From a virus: a stretch of DNA of 64,000 nt. The first letter of the stretch is position 1. Each line of letters begins with the position of its first letter. Where the stretch lies: positions 1 to 64,000 of the IMG/VR virus record IMGVR_UViG_3300042367_000583. One strand, written 5' to 3'. The notes under the pieces were generated by a model. The model was not told where the DNA came from. It saw nothing but the letters and a program-made list of their open reading frames with translations, and ran no database searches. Made by a program: the position numbers and the translations under genes. Below are positions 39,237-47,743 of this stretch, in pieces.

Positions 39237-41114
39237 TTATACAGCTACATCTAGGGTGCGTAATTCAGCTACTCGTAACTGCTGAGAAGCTTCCCCAGTA
39301 CCTACGGGATCAACGTCAAGAGTTTTGTAGCCGAGCCACGCTAACCAAGTTGCGCGAATCCGACGATCAAATTGAGTGACATTATCAAAAGTGATTTGAA
39401 ACGGCATCCCTACACCAACACCTAACGCACCCGCTCCAATTAAATAACCAGTACGGGTAGTTTTAGCACCTAAAGAACCGCCCAATGTTTCACTTTGAAC
39501 ACCGGGTTGACCAGCCGCTCCGACACCGACACTATTGCCAGTTTCAAAAATATGGAATTTTTCTACCAACCCTAAATACGAGCTAACCCTTCCAGTATCC
39601 CCAGGGGGAATATAAGACGGATTGAGAATATTTAGTAAAGCGTCAAGATCGCGAGTCGTATTTGCTTGCCAATCGTCATCATAACTCTCTTTTAATTGCA
39701 GAATTTGAGTCGAATTTAGGAATAGCAAATACGTCTGGTCAGGGTACATCTGGAACCTGTTATCGTGGGCGTATTGATATAATCGCCGCAAGAATCCTTT
39801 GGTAAAAGTTCCATCATCTCCTGTTGCCGATAGTCCAGTAGGAGAAGTAACAAGACTGCCTTTTTTGTTATACAAATGCAGTGACGTGGCATCAAGCATC
39901 GTTTTGATCATGGTATTATCAAAACTTGCATAGTCGTAATACAGCGTATTCTGCATCCAATCAATCATTCCCATCGCACTAAAATATTCAGTGAAAGTTG
40001 GGATAGAAACAGGTCGGATTGCAGTAGAAGCACCTACTTTACCGCGCCCATATTCAAAGATTTCTGCCGATACGCTAGACGCACTATTATTATCTGATTC
40101 AGAAGTCAGATCAGCATACTCACCCTTTCCTGATAGTTGATAATCGCTTACCGACGGGGAACTTGTTAGGTAATTTAATCGAGGAATTCGGATAACAGTT
40201 CCATTACGAGCCGTAAAGTCTAAGGCATAATTAGGAATCTGCCAAAAGGCAAACCCAGGGATTTGAGTTTGACGGAGAATTGCTGACAAAGTGTCAAGAA
40301 AAAACGGGGGAAGATCAGCCGCAGTCGTTGGGCTATTTTTTGAAACTTGACCGCCCATTACAGGAGCCGAACGAGTCCCTCTGAACCAGCCTTGTTTGCG
40401 ACCCCAATCATCTAAAGAGTTGACAATCTGTTGCCGGTTATTTTTAACATGGCGATCTAATCGTACTTTATCGTACAGGTTTACTGTCTGATTACCGCCC
40501 ATTACAGGAGCCGAATAGATTACACCAGAATTTTTCTGAATGTCTTCAATCAAATCAAAGGTTTCGTCAAGCGCACCTGTAATCTTATCAGCATCATGAG
40601 CGACGGTTTTATTGAAATTAGACAACTGCATTTTTTCTGGTGTTTGGCTACCGTAAAGCTTTCCTAAGTCAGCAAAATTATTAATCGTTTTTTCCGACTC
40701 AGTGACTTTAGTTTCTAGTTGAGCGATTTTTTCATTAGATTTTTGGATAGCTTCCGTGGCAGAATTGAGAGAAGCTTCTAGGGTGGCTTTTGTAGCTTCA
40801 AACTGATGCTTTTGGGTCTCTAATGCAGATTGTTTTTCCGATTCCATTGCTTGCCTTACCGAAGCTACGGTTTCTGCTACGGTGTTTTGTACAATCTCTT
40901 GAATCATTTTGGGATCAAAGACTGGGACGGGAGTGGGATCAGGGTCAGAATTTTTAACTGGTACACCACCCTCAGAAGACTTTAAATCACCTCGAAAAGT
41001 GGCTTTTTGAGTCAGGGTGTAGATTTCTTCTTGAGAAGGAGTATCACTTCCTTCTGCTGAATCTTTAACAACTACGGGAGTAACCCGCTTAATTTCTTTT
41101 AGGGTACTTTTCAT
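39237..41114 (-). CDS. major capsid protein with N-terminal scaffold-like domain
   Basis: 625 residues. Residues about 65-165 form a long coiled coil (VRQAMESEKQSALETQKHQF), like a fused delta/scaffolding domain; the rest is capsid-like, with FFLDTLSAILRQTQIPGFAF and a large C-terminal domain ending LAWLGYKTLDVDPVG. A prohead-protease-like gene lies directly upstream, which would remove the N-terminal part as in HK97. Position between protease and connector supports the call. Confidence 0.75.
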   Translation of the reverse strand: MKSTLKEIKRVTPVVVKDSAEGSDTPSQEEIYTLTQKATFRGDLKSSEGGVPVKNSDPDPTPVPVFDPKMIQEIVQNTVAETVASVRQAMESEKQSALETQKHQFEATKATLEASLNSATEAIQKSNEKIAQLETKVTESEKTINNFADLGKLYGSQTPEKMQLSNFNKTVAHDADKITGALDETFDLIEDIQKNSGVIYSAPVMGGNQTVNLYDKVRLDRHVKNNRQQIVNSLDDWGRKQGWFRGTRSAPVMGGQVSKNSPTTAADLPPFFLDTLSAILRQTQIPGFAFWQIPNYALDFTARNGTVIRIPRLNYLTSSPSVSDYQLSGKGEYADLTSESDNNSASSVSAEIFEYGRGKVGASTAIRPVSIPTFTEYFSAMGMIDWMQNTLYYDYASFDNTMIKTMLDATSLHLYNKKGSLVTSPTGLSATGDDGTFTKGFLRRLYQYAHDNRFQMYPDQTYLLFLNSTQILQLKESYDDDWQANTTRDLDALLNILNPSYIPPGDTGRVSSYLGLVEKFHIFETGNSVGVGAAGQPGVQSETLGGSLGAKTTRTGYLIGAGALGVGVGMPFQITFDNVTQFDRRIRATWLAWLGYKTLDVDPVGTGEASQQLRVAELRTLDVAV

Positions 41115-41169
41115 TACTGATTACTGATCACTAACTATTAGATATAATTGTACTACAGAACTTTCTGTT

Positions 41170-41889
41170 TTAGGTAAAAACAAAAGTATTGAGACGGGAA
41201 TCTATTAATCTTGCTTGGCAACAACTGCCACTGGCAACAAAACTGCATTCGACGGAGTCCATCTTTCCAGATCGGCGATAGTAAGGGGTTAGCGTTTCTT
41301 CATCTACTAGCCCTGCCATATACGGGGGGTAGTGTGGACATTTAGGATCACTGTAGGGAATATCACAGATAGGACAAATCGACTCGCCATAAAAAATTCC
41401 CCCCATTGAAACATCGGCTTTTCTGCCATAGGAAATTTCTGAAATAATCGGGTGAGTCGCTTCTACAAAACCGAAAACCAAGACCTGATGATAGCCGTTT
41501 TTTTGGATTATTCGATAATCTTCGCCTGGATTAGGAGATTTTTCGAGGATTCGTGCTATCCCTTCCTTGCTTACACGAGGCAAGGAATAAATAAAAGAAT
41601 CATAGATCATCCCAAAAGTTTTGGTCTGATCTTTCCATTCATGATCGATCATCAAAGCGCATCCAGGGTAACTAGCTACCATGGTTTCTAAGACATTTTC
41701 ATCCCATACCAGGCCGGAACTGTGGATTAAATTATTTGAGGCAATTAAAGCAAATCGCATCAGTTCCGATGGTTCCCACGGATCGAGTCCGTAGGGTTTG
41801 AATTGATTGATTAACGACATCTCCTCGTCGGTAGGATGACGGATCTGTAGCAATATCTCTAATTCAGCGCGGGTTAGTTTTAGTTCCAT
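41170..41889 (-). CDS. prohead protease-like protein
   Basis: 239 residues. MIDHEWKDQTKTFGMI supplies a histidine and KADVSMGGIFYGESI a serine in the order and spacing of herpes/HK97-type prohead proteases. A zinc-like CPICDIPYSDPKCPHY follows the serine, as in several phage head maturation proteases. It is immediately upstream of the capsid gene. Confidence 0.65.
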   Translation of the reverse strand: MELKLTRAELEILLQIRHPTDEEMSLINQFKPYGLDPWEPSELMRFALIASNNLIHSSGLVWDENVLETMVASYPGCALMIDHEWKDQTKTFGMIYDSFIYSLPRVSKEGIARILEKSPNPGEDYRIIQKNGYHQVLVFGFVEATHPIISEISYGRKADVSMGGIFYGESICPICDIPYSDPKCPHYPPYMAGLVDEETLTPYYRRSGKMDSVECSFVASGSCCQARLIDSRLNTFVFT

Positions 41890-41930
41890 GTCAATAAAAA
41901 ATACTTATATAAATAATTCTATCTAAAGGC

Positions 41931-42076
41931 TTGACGTTTGTGGTTGGTTGATCTATATTAATAGTGTCGTCTCCAACCGAAACCTATAAATATAAAATTT
42001 CAATACAAAATATTTGTCTCCATAGAAAGTGTATAGCTGAGGAAACAACGCAGGGCATCAATCCTGCGTTTTTTAT
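41931..42076 (+). ncRNA. candidate small RNA (promoter plus terminator, no ORF)
   Basis: Plus strand: TTGACG (41931-41936), 17 bases, TATATT (41954-41959), then about 110 bases with no reading frame, then a terminator AACGCAGG/CCTGCGTT with T run (42047-42074). The predicted RNA starts near 41966. Part of it (AACCGAAACCTATAAATATA) resembles the repeat motif of the palindrome tracts. Its terminator end is antisense to the last codons of the minor head gene. Confidence 0.55.
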
Positions 42077-42717
42077 TTCGTCCAGCCAAAGTTTAACGAA
42101 AGCATATTCTGGGTAGGTCGTGTCCTAGAGTTAGAAAAAATAAAGTAACAACCGCAATTGGCCCGACAAGTACATCTTTCAGTCGGTCGGGGGAGTGTTC
42201 CAATAGGCTGCCAACTGGCACTCTCATAAAAAAGGCACTCTTGGCAAGATTCTCTTTTGGTAATTATTCTCTTTTCCCACTTGTTGACTAGAGCGTGTCC
42301 TCTCCTGTTTCCCTCCTCAAAAGCTTCCCTAGACTTGGCAACGTACTGTCTAGAGCGATTGATTATTTGAGCCTCTGATTGAGTACCAAGAATAATATCA
42401 CGGGAAAACTTTCTTAGCCGTGCGTATTGACTGCGAAGCATCTGACCGATTCTACCGTAGTCAGAAGCGTTCATGTCGGGCTTACCAATTCGATAAAGTT
42501 GAATAGTTAAATCTTTAATTTCAAAAGAAATCTTCTCTTCCCACTCACTGACAGTAATCTTTTTCTGCAAAAGGTCACGGGTAAGTTTATCTGTTTTTTG
42601 AGTACGGGCATTAATAGTTTGTTGGGAGATTTGTCTAACTTTTTCAGTAGAGACAAATCTCCCCGTTCTATTGTCTCGATAGCGTCGAGTACCAGGGTTA
42701 AAAGAAAAATCACTCAT
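42073..42717 (-). CDS. minor head protein (MuF-like)
   Basis: 214 residues. A helical N-terminal part, then KRESCQECLFYESASWQPIG and LPRPTERCTCRANCGCYF, the Cys-rich end typical of Mu gpF/SPP1 gp7-type minor head proteins. Such proteins are injected or stay at the portal. Genes for portal and protease lie on either side. Confidence 0.8.
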   Translation of the reverse strand: MSDFSFNPGTRRYRDNRTGRFVSTEKVRQISQQTINARTQKTDKLTRDLLQKKITVSEWEEKISFEIKDLTIQLYRIGKPDMNASDYGRIGQMLRSQYARLRKFSRDIILGTQSEAQIINRSRQYVAKSREAFEEGNRRGHALVNKWEKRIITKRESCQECLFYESASWQPIGTLPRPTERCTCRANCGCYFIFSNSRTRPTQNMLSLNFGWTK

Positions 42718-42880
42718 AACTTATTTCAGGTTCTAATAGGTTTTTAAATTCATCATCCGGAGGTTTCTTTTTCCAATCATCGATAGCTTTTTGAATGTCA
42801 TCGGCTGTTACTTCGGCTCTCTCTAGCAACTGACTAATTGGCTGTAAGTTTTTATCTTCTGGGTTAAATTTATCTGTCAT
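42710..42880 (-). CDS. small acidic protein, 56 residues
   Basis: MTDKFNPEDKNLQPISQLLE, ending EPEISYE; its TGA overlaps the minor head ATG. Helical and acidic, in the head operon. Unrecognised. Confidence 0.65.
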   Translation of the reverse strand: MTDKFNPEDKNLQPISQLLERAEVTADDIQKAIDDWKKKPPDDEFKNLLEPEISYE

Positions 42881-42881
42881 G

Positions 42882-43256
42882 CTATTTGTACAGTAGTATT
42901 TTTCTGGTTTTAGCTTCTTTGATTAGCCGATCACAAACATTACGCGAAGTATGACCATCCCATTCAGGGGCTTTAGGAACCCACACGGAATTAGGAATTA
43001 AATCTGCAAATTTTATCGGTAAATGATAGGTAATTATTCCGCTATTTAATTTACATCCCGCAATAAACCATCCTTCCCAAACAGTCTCGTCGTCGTGACA
43101 GTAAGAGGCAAACGAAAAAGCTGGCAGTAATCCGATTAGCTGAATAAATAAAAGACATCGATGGTCATAAAGTTCCTCAAAAGTGTGGTATCCATCTGAG
43201 ACTTTGCTAGAGTCGCAAGGTATAAAGTTATCGTTGACTGTAATCCCTTCTGTCAT
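42882..43256 (-). CDS. conserved phage protein of the 'DGYHTFEELYDHR' type
   Basis: 124 residues with SDGYHTFEELYDHRCLLFIQ, WEGWFIAGCKLNSGIITYHL and PEWDGHTSRNVCDRL, three blocks found together in a widespread phage protein of unknown function. Complete and undisrupted, inside the head block. Confidence 0.75.
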   Translation of the reverse strand: MTEGITVNDNFIPCDSSKVSDGYHTFEELYDHRCLLFIQLIGLLPAFSFASYCHDDETVWEGWFIAGCKLNSGIITYHLPIKFADLIPNSVWVPKAPEWDGHTSRNVCDRLIKEAKTRKILLYK

Positions 43257-43257
43257 A

Positions 43258-43482
43258 TTATTTGTCTCCTAGTCCGTCATAAACTAATTCTTGGGTTTTT
43301 TCTGATTTATTGAGTTTAGCTTTTAGGTTACGGTTTTTAATTTCTAACATTTTTACCTTTAATTTTAATGTTTCATAATCAAACATCAGGTTATCGTATG
43401 AGTCGGTTAATTCGGCGTATTCGGCTCTCAAGTCTTCGATACTCAAATCTTCGATAATAGCGTCAAAGTTATTGTTATTCAT
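43258..43482 (-). CDS. small coiled-coil protein, 74 residues
   Basis: DAIIEDLSIEDLRAEYAELT followed by a heptad stretch (YETLKLKVKMLEIKNRNLKA). One base from the next gene. Unrecognised. Confidence 0.65.
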   Translation of the reverse strand: MNNNNFDAIIEDLSIEDLRAEYAELTDSYDNLMFDYETLKLKVKMLEIKNRNLKAKLNKSEKTQELVYDGLGDK

Positions 43483-43504
43483 GAATTTTCTCTTTAAATT
43501 AAAT

Positions 43505-43531
43505 AATAACTCTTGACTGACAAGAGTTATT
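43505..43531. terminator. hairpin between two small genes
   Basis: Arms AATAACTCTTG/CAAGAGTTATT around five bases, with an AT-rich tail on the minus strand. Weak terminator or processing stem. Confidence 0.5.
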
Positions 43532-43553
43532 TCTTGTCAGTTTCCTAATCCAC

Positions 43554-43709
43554 TTACGCTTCTGTTTCTGCTTTGTTAAGTTCGCCGATCTGAGCTTTTA
43601 GCTTAGACACCTCATCTTTTAAAGCTTCAATAACCTCCAGTTCGGTCATATTGGCGACTAGAACATTATTATTAGAATCGGAAACAACATAGGCTTTTAG
43701 ATTTGTCAC
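43554..43709 (-). CDS. small coiled-coil protein, 51 residues (GTG start)
   Basis: GTG at 43709 with AGAGGTAATT upstream; MTNLKAYVVSDSNNNVLVAN then a helix (EVIEALKDEVSKLKAQIGEL). Unrecognised; similar in build to its neighbour. Confidence 0.6.
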   Translation of the reverse strand: MTNLKAYVVSDSNNNVLVANMTELEVIEALKDEVSKLKAQIGELNKAETEA

Positions 43710-43743
43710 AATTACCTCTTGGCTTTACTGTATTTTATCAAAT

Positions 43744-44668
43744 TTAAAACAGTTTTAACTGTAATGGAGAATTATCTATTATTTCCTCTATCGGTTCATC
43801 TGGAATAGGTTCTATAGGTTGGTCTAGTCTGTTACAAGCTATTTGATAATATTCTAACTCTTTCTCGATACAGATATAATTTCTACCTAATTCCTTACAG
43901 GCTAATGCAGTAGTGCCAGAACCACAAAAAGGGTCTAAGACTGTCCCACCTTCAGGGGTCAGCATTTCTACTAATCGCTTCATGATTTCTAGCGGCTTCT
44001 GTGGGGTGGTTGTAAATACCTTTCCCAGCCCTTCCCGTCTGCCGATAAGGTGGCAAAAAAGACCATACATTTGTAAAATTAACATCTCTGATTGCATACT
44101 CAAGGCGACTCATTTCAGGCTTTTTAAATTTTCTTGTTTTGTTAAATCTTGCTTTTTGAGTGTCTGCAAAATGACAGTCCTCCTTCCCAAAAGACCCTGT
44201 TTTGATTTTAGCTATTAATGCTGAAAAGTACCTTGAAAAAGATTCAATTGAATGGGTATCAAACATTATTCCTGGTATTTTTACATCTGTATAACAACCT
44301 TGTGTAATATAAAATTTATTTGTTTTTTTTGTTTTATATATAACTATTGATTCATGTGCTTTGTTTAAATTTTGTGGATGGGTAGCACAGCAATTCCTCT
44401 TCACCCATGAGATATGTTCACAATAATGCAACTTTTCATTATTAGCTGAATTAATCCAATTAACCATAGTGGGCATTTGTCCAAAAAACGCATAAAAGCC
44501 ATTGGTGACTCGTTTTACTTCTTTGGTAAAAAGTGGAATATCGACCACAGAATCCCATTCAGCTAATCCAATACCATAAGGCGGATCTGTGATTACAGCG
44601 TCAATAGAACCATCAGGAATAGTTTTTAAAACCTCAAAACAATCACCGTGAATAATTTGATTAATCAT
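43744..44668 (-). pseudogene. DNA adenine/cytosine-N4 methyltransferase, frameshifted
   Basis: The first frame (238 residues) has HGDCFEVLKTIPDGSIDAVI and DPPYGIGLAEW, the catalytic motif of beta-class N4/N6 methyltransferases, and runs to NVWSFLPPYRQTG...NHPT. The second frame has QKPLEIMKRLVEML and LDPFCGSGTTALA, the AdoMet motif that should follow. Joining HPT to QKP needs two extra bases near 44000, where ACACAG has become ACAG. One intact enzyme of about 295 residues is thus split. It could also be rescued by recoding or be a sequencing artefact. Confidence 0.8.
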
Positions 44669-45935
44669 TTTGATTTATATTTAGTTTCTTAACAGGTTGT
44701 TTATTAGTTTCTTCATTGGTTAAATCAGAGTCAGTGTCTTCAACCTCTCCCCCTGATAGACCATCTATAGATTCACTCCATTCTGGCCACAATATCCGAT
44801 ATTTATTTCTAGCATTTTCAGTATAAAAATCTAATCCTTTTCTGAGAATGATTTCTGTATCAATTACCTGTTTGATAGCACCGCTAAGAAGCTGACACCA
44901 TCCGTATCGCATCCTAGAATACCGACGATCAGGCGACCGGGATAATTCTTTAGTTCCCCCTTTTGACTCTAATCCCGGGAAGAAATAGGTAGGGAACCCA
45001 GGGATAATTAGCTTGTACCGACATTGTAAAAGAGTGTCAATTAACCCTGTTAAATCAGAATTAAAATTAGCCATTTTGCGAATATCTTGACCGGGAAACT
45101 TGAGAACATGATCGGTTATGATACCACTTTTCCTACGGATTCCTAAGTCTCGTTCGTAACTCTCAGACTGTTCTCTAGATACTCCTGGCATGATATGAAG
45201 AGTCGGGGAAACTCCTAAGTCATTAGATGCCCTAATTAAATTATCAAAAGCCTGCTTAACATCAGCCCAAGCATCTAATGAAGCTAACCAAAGAGAGCGA
45301 CCGTAAAGGAAATCAGGTTCATGGCGAATATGGCAGATTTTATAAGGTTCAAAAAAATAATCAGGGTCAGACTCCGAAACGTATTTTCTTTGCTCAAATC
45401 CTATTAATTCCCCTTGATCTGTTTCTTTTCTAAACATCTCAAAGGTAGGTAGGTAAAGAGTCTTTGTTACACCAAAATCTTTAGACTTGTTAGCAGATAA
45501 ACCCTCTCTTTCAATACCTAACTCTAGAAAGCATTCTCCCTTTCCTAATGCCCATCTTAGGGCTTTCTTTAGTCTATCTCCACCAATGACATAGGTTGAA
45601 AAATTCTGTTTCCTTAACCTAATATCCTCAGCAATAGCAAACACTTCTGGGTTAATAGGAGTTTCTTCATCATCAAGGGTTTTGGCTATTATCCAACCCT
45701 GATCATCTCCATCGTCGGATGCAAAGGCATCAGAAGCGGCCATATCTAAGGCATGAATGACCTCATAACACCATTGATTAAGTTCAATCAATTCTCTCGA
45801 TATACGCGGATCACGGATAGGATTTTCCGTAATCTCTAGATCATACCGACGCGATACCGACACGATCCCCGGTGAGGTAAGGGAACGCTGAGAACCTCTT
45901 AATGTTTGATCATCCTTTTTCTTCTTTTTTGCCAT
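44661..45935 (-). CDS. portal protein
   Basis: 424 residues. LSTYVIGGDRLKKALRWALG-type core with GECFLELGIE, then YLPTFEMFRKETDQGELIGF, HEPDFLYGRSLWLASLDAWA and a C-terminal helical/acidic tail match phage portal layout. It forms the packaging vertex that TerL docks on. Terminase genes are 26 kb away, an unusual separation. Confidence 0.75.
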   Translation of the reverse strand: MAKKKKKDDQTLRGSQRSLTSPGIVSVSRRYDLEITENPIRDPRISRELIELNQWCYEVIHALDMAASDAFASDDGDDQGWIIAKTLDDEETPINPEVFAIAEDIRLRKQNFSTYVIGGDRLKKALRWALGKGECFLELGIEREGLSANKSKDFGVTKTLYLPTFEMFRKETDQGELIGFEQRKYVSESDPDYFFEPYKICHIRHEPDFLYGRSLWLASLDAWADVKQAFDNLIRASNDLGVSPTLHIMPGVSREQSESYERDLGIRRKSGIITDHVLKFPGQDIRKMANFNSDLTGLIDTLLQCRYKLIIPGFPTYFFPGLESKGGTKELSRSPDRRYSRMRYGWCQLLSGAIKQVIDTEIILRKGLDFYTENARNKYRILWPEWSESIDGLSGGEVEDTDSDLTNEETNKQPVKKLNINQND

Positions 45936-45968
45936 TGGAACTGCCGTGTACTACTTCTATGATATAAG

Positions 45969-46001
45969 AAAAAAAGACCATTTTGTTGATGGTCTTTTTT
46001 T
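45969..46001. terminator. bidirectional rho-independent terminator
   Basis: AAAAAAAGACCAT/ATGGTCTTTTTTT around seven bases, between the 88-residue gene and the portal gene. Confidence 0.88.
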
Positions 46002-46026
46002 AATCACCCAAGGAGAAATCTAAATA

Positions 46027-46293
46027 TTAAAAAAATCTATCGAACGTCCCGTCGCTCCGCAAAACTTTTCTTTCGTCAATATCGTAACTGGAAAAAAATA
46101 AATCGGTAACTATTGCTTGCATTAAGACCTTAGCTGCTTTATTGGATATTGTAATTCCCACTTTTGAAGTCGCATCCACTACATAATTATCCCCTACAGG
46201 ACAGTGAGTGACTGTAACAATTTCGTAACAGTTAATAAATTCACTATAACCTTCTACTGTCTCTAAAATTAACGGACGAAATTCTTTTTTCAT
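46027..46293 (-). CDS. hypothetical protein, 88 residues
   Basis: MKKEFRPLILETVEGYSEFI, then DATSKVGITISNKAAKVLMQ and RSDGTFDRFF. It has its own promoter and terminator, so it forms a single-gene unit in the middle of the late region. Unrecognised. Confidence 0.65.
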   Translation of the reverse strand: MKKEFRPLILETVEGYSEFINCYEIVTVTHCPVGDNYVVDATSKVGITISNKAAKVLMQAIVTDLFFSSYDIDERKVLRSDGTFDRFF

Positions 46294-46315
46294 GACAACC
46301 TCTGGCTTTAACTAA

Positions 46316-46344
46316 ATATTACAGGTTACTTTTTGAATTGTCAA
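46316..46344 (-). promoter_or_regulatory. strong sigma70-type promoter
   Basis: TTGACA (46344-46339), 17 bases, TAATAT (46321-46316), before the 88-residue gene. The TTGACAATTCAA -35 block is shared with 37286 and, in part, 55767. Confidence 0.85.
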
Positions 46345-46348
46345 GATT

Positions 46349-47107
46349 CTAGATAAATCTTAAAGCCCTCTCATAATATCGTTTTCTTTCAGCTAGTCCA
46401 TTTGTACCACCGTTGACGCGACGGGTAATTTGTTCTACTGTTGCCCCACGGTCACACAGTTCGTTCATTTTGTTATTCATCCACCAAAATCCAGATGGTA
46501 AAAATAAATATCTTTCTCTAACATATCGCCACCCTTCCATAATACGCTGATCGCCTATATAGTTAGCAAATGCCTGATAATTGGCTCTGCCAGTCATCTG
46601 AAGGGCATCTACACCTCTGAACTTTTTGCCGTCACCAGGTCTGGTATTCCCTAAGTCTTTTCGTCCTTCATAATTTGAGCCGTCGTGGATTTCTATCATG
46701 TACCGTAATCCTGCCGATTCATGGGCTATTTGACTTAAAAAATGACGGACTCTTAGTAACGTAACAATGTCAAATCTTTTAAGACATTCATCTAATTTTT
46801 TAAACTGGAAATCAGTAATTTTATCGTTAAACCTATCAAACACGCCCTCAACTTGATCCTTGCGGACTACGATAGGATTAGGGTCGTCAAAGTGACTAAC
46901 AAAAGCATACCAATTAAATCTACCTTCAATTGGAGGTTTTATTTCTAGTAAATGATGGTTTTTTTCTGTTTTAATAATTTTATTATAAATCACTTTTTGT
47001 CCAGCTTTAATTGGAACTGATCTAAAATCTTGGGGAAGACTTTCAGAACTAGAGTCAATTAAGTGAGACTTTAAGATAGTGTTGTGATTTGCTGTTAGGG
47101 ATTTCAT
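46349..47107 (-). CDS. endolysin, GH19 chitinase/lysozyme fold
   Basis: 252 residues. N-terminal about 90 residues form an SH3-like, beta-rich wall-contact domain; then FLSQIAHESAGLRYMIE with E130 as catalytic acid, NYEGRKDLGNTRPGDG, and FRGVDALQMTGRANYQAFAN, the GH19 signature, ending VNGGTNGLAERKRYYERAL. It cuts host peptidoglycan at lysis. A membrane-coiled-coil gene just upstream may be holin or spanin. Confidence 0.9.
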   Translation of the reverse strand: MKSLTANHNTILKSHLIDSSSESLPQDFRSVPIKAGQKVIYNKIIKTEKNHHLLEIKPPIEGRFNWYAFVSHFDDPNPIVVRKDQVEGVFDRFNDKITDFQFKKLDECLKRFDIVTLLRVRHFLSQIAHESAGLRYMIEIHDGSNYEGRKDLGNTRPGDGKKFRGVDALQMTGRANYQAFANYIGDQRIMEGWRYVRERYLFLPSGFWWMNNKMNELCDRGATVEQITRRVNGGTNGLAERKRYYERALRFI

Positions 47108-47138
47108 GGTAGTTTAGTTAGTAAAGTTGACAATTCTG

Positions 47139-47543
47139 TTAAGATTTATGTTCAAGTATTCCAATTCGTTTATCAAATTCTTCCTGTTTCTTGCGAATTG
47201 TTTCTATTTGATCAGAAATAGATGAGAAAGTTTCTTGTTTGGCTTTAATTAGGCTCATCTCTTTGTCGAGTTGAGATGTTAATATGGTCAGTTTTTCTAT
47301 TCCTGTTGATAGTTTTTCGACCATTTTCTCTAGTTTCTGTTCAAGAGATTCCATCTTCCTTGATGTTTTCTCAAAGGTTTCGTGATCAAGTTCTTTAGCC
47401 TGTGATCTGGTATTTTTTGAAAGCATACTGAGTAATGCTATTGCAATAGCCAAAACAGTGCCAATGTCATTAAAACTTATTTTTAGACCATAATTCCCAG
47501 CATAGGGGGGATGGCTTTGGTTAGCAAGAGAAATATAATACAT
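47139..47543 (-). CDS. membrane-anchored coiled-coil protein, holin/spanin candidate
   Basis: 134 residues: one membrane helix (DIGTVLAIAIALLSML) and a long coiled coil from about 60 to 130. The start falls in a 44-base tandem repeat, so the first codons are uncertain. Next to the endolysin, a lysis role is plausible but not shown. Confidence 0.55.
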   Translation of the reverse strand: MYYISLANQSHPPYAGNYGLKISFNDIGTVLAIAIALLSMLSKNTRSQAKELDHETFEKTSRKMESLEQKLEKMVEKLSTGIEKLTILTSQLDKEMSLIKAKQETFSSISDQIETIRKKQEEFDKRIGILEHKS

Positions 47544-47590
47544 AGTAAAAGGGGATGGCTTTGGTTAGCAAGAGCATAGTAAAAGGGGAA
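47507..47590. repeat. 44-bp tandem duplication across a gene start
   Basis: ATGGCTTTGGTTAGCAAGAG at 47511 and 47555, with catagtaaaaggggat between and again after. It places two copies of the start region of the coiled-coil gene in tandem. Confidence 0.85.
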
Positions 47591-47654
47591 CATAAAACCA
47601 TTCTAGTCTTTTTTCTTTACTGAATAAAATATTTAAAAAAACTTAATTTTGTCT

Positions 47655-47743
47655 TAAATGTGCAAGGTAAAAGTCGTTGCCTTTCATGAAGCTTCCAAAG
47701 CTGGGATGCCTCCAAAGTTTTGAAAGTTATCCCAGTGTCGTTG
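47655..47743 (-). pseudogene. duplicated relic of the tail protein C-terminus
   Basis: Beyond the TAA of the 569-residue gene the sequence encodes W-DNFQNFGGIP and, after a one-base loss, FGSFMKGNDFYLAHLRQN, copying NNTINFGNIPSFGNFMPGND of the gene end. Confidence 0.75.
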
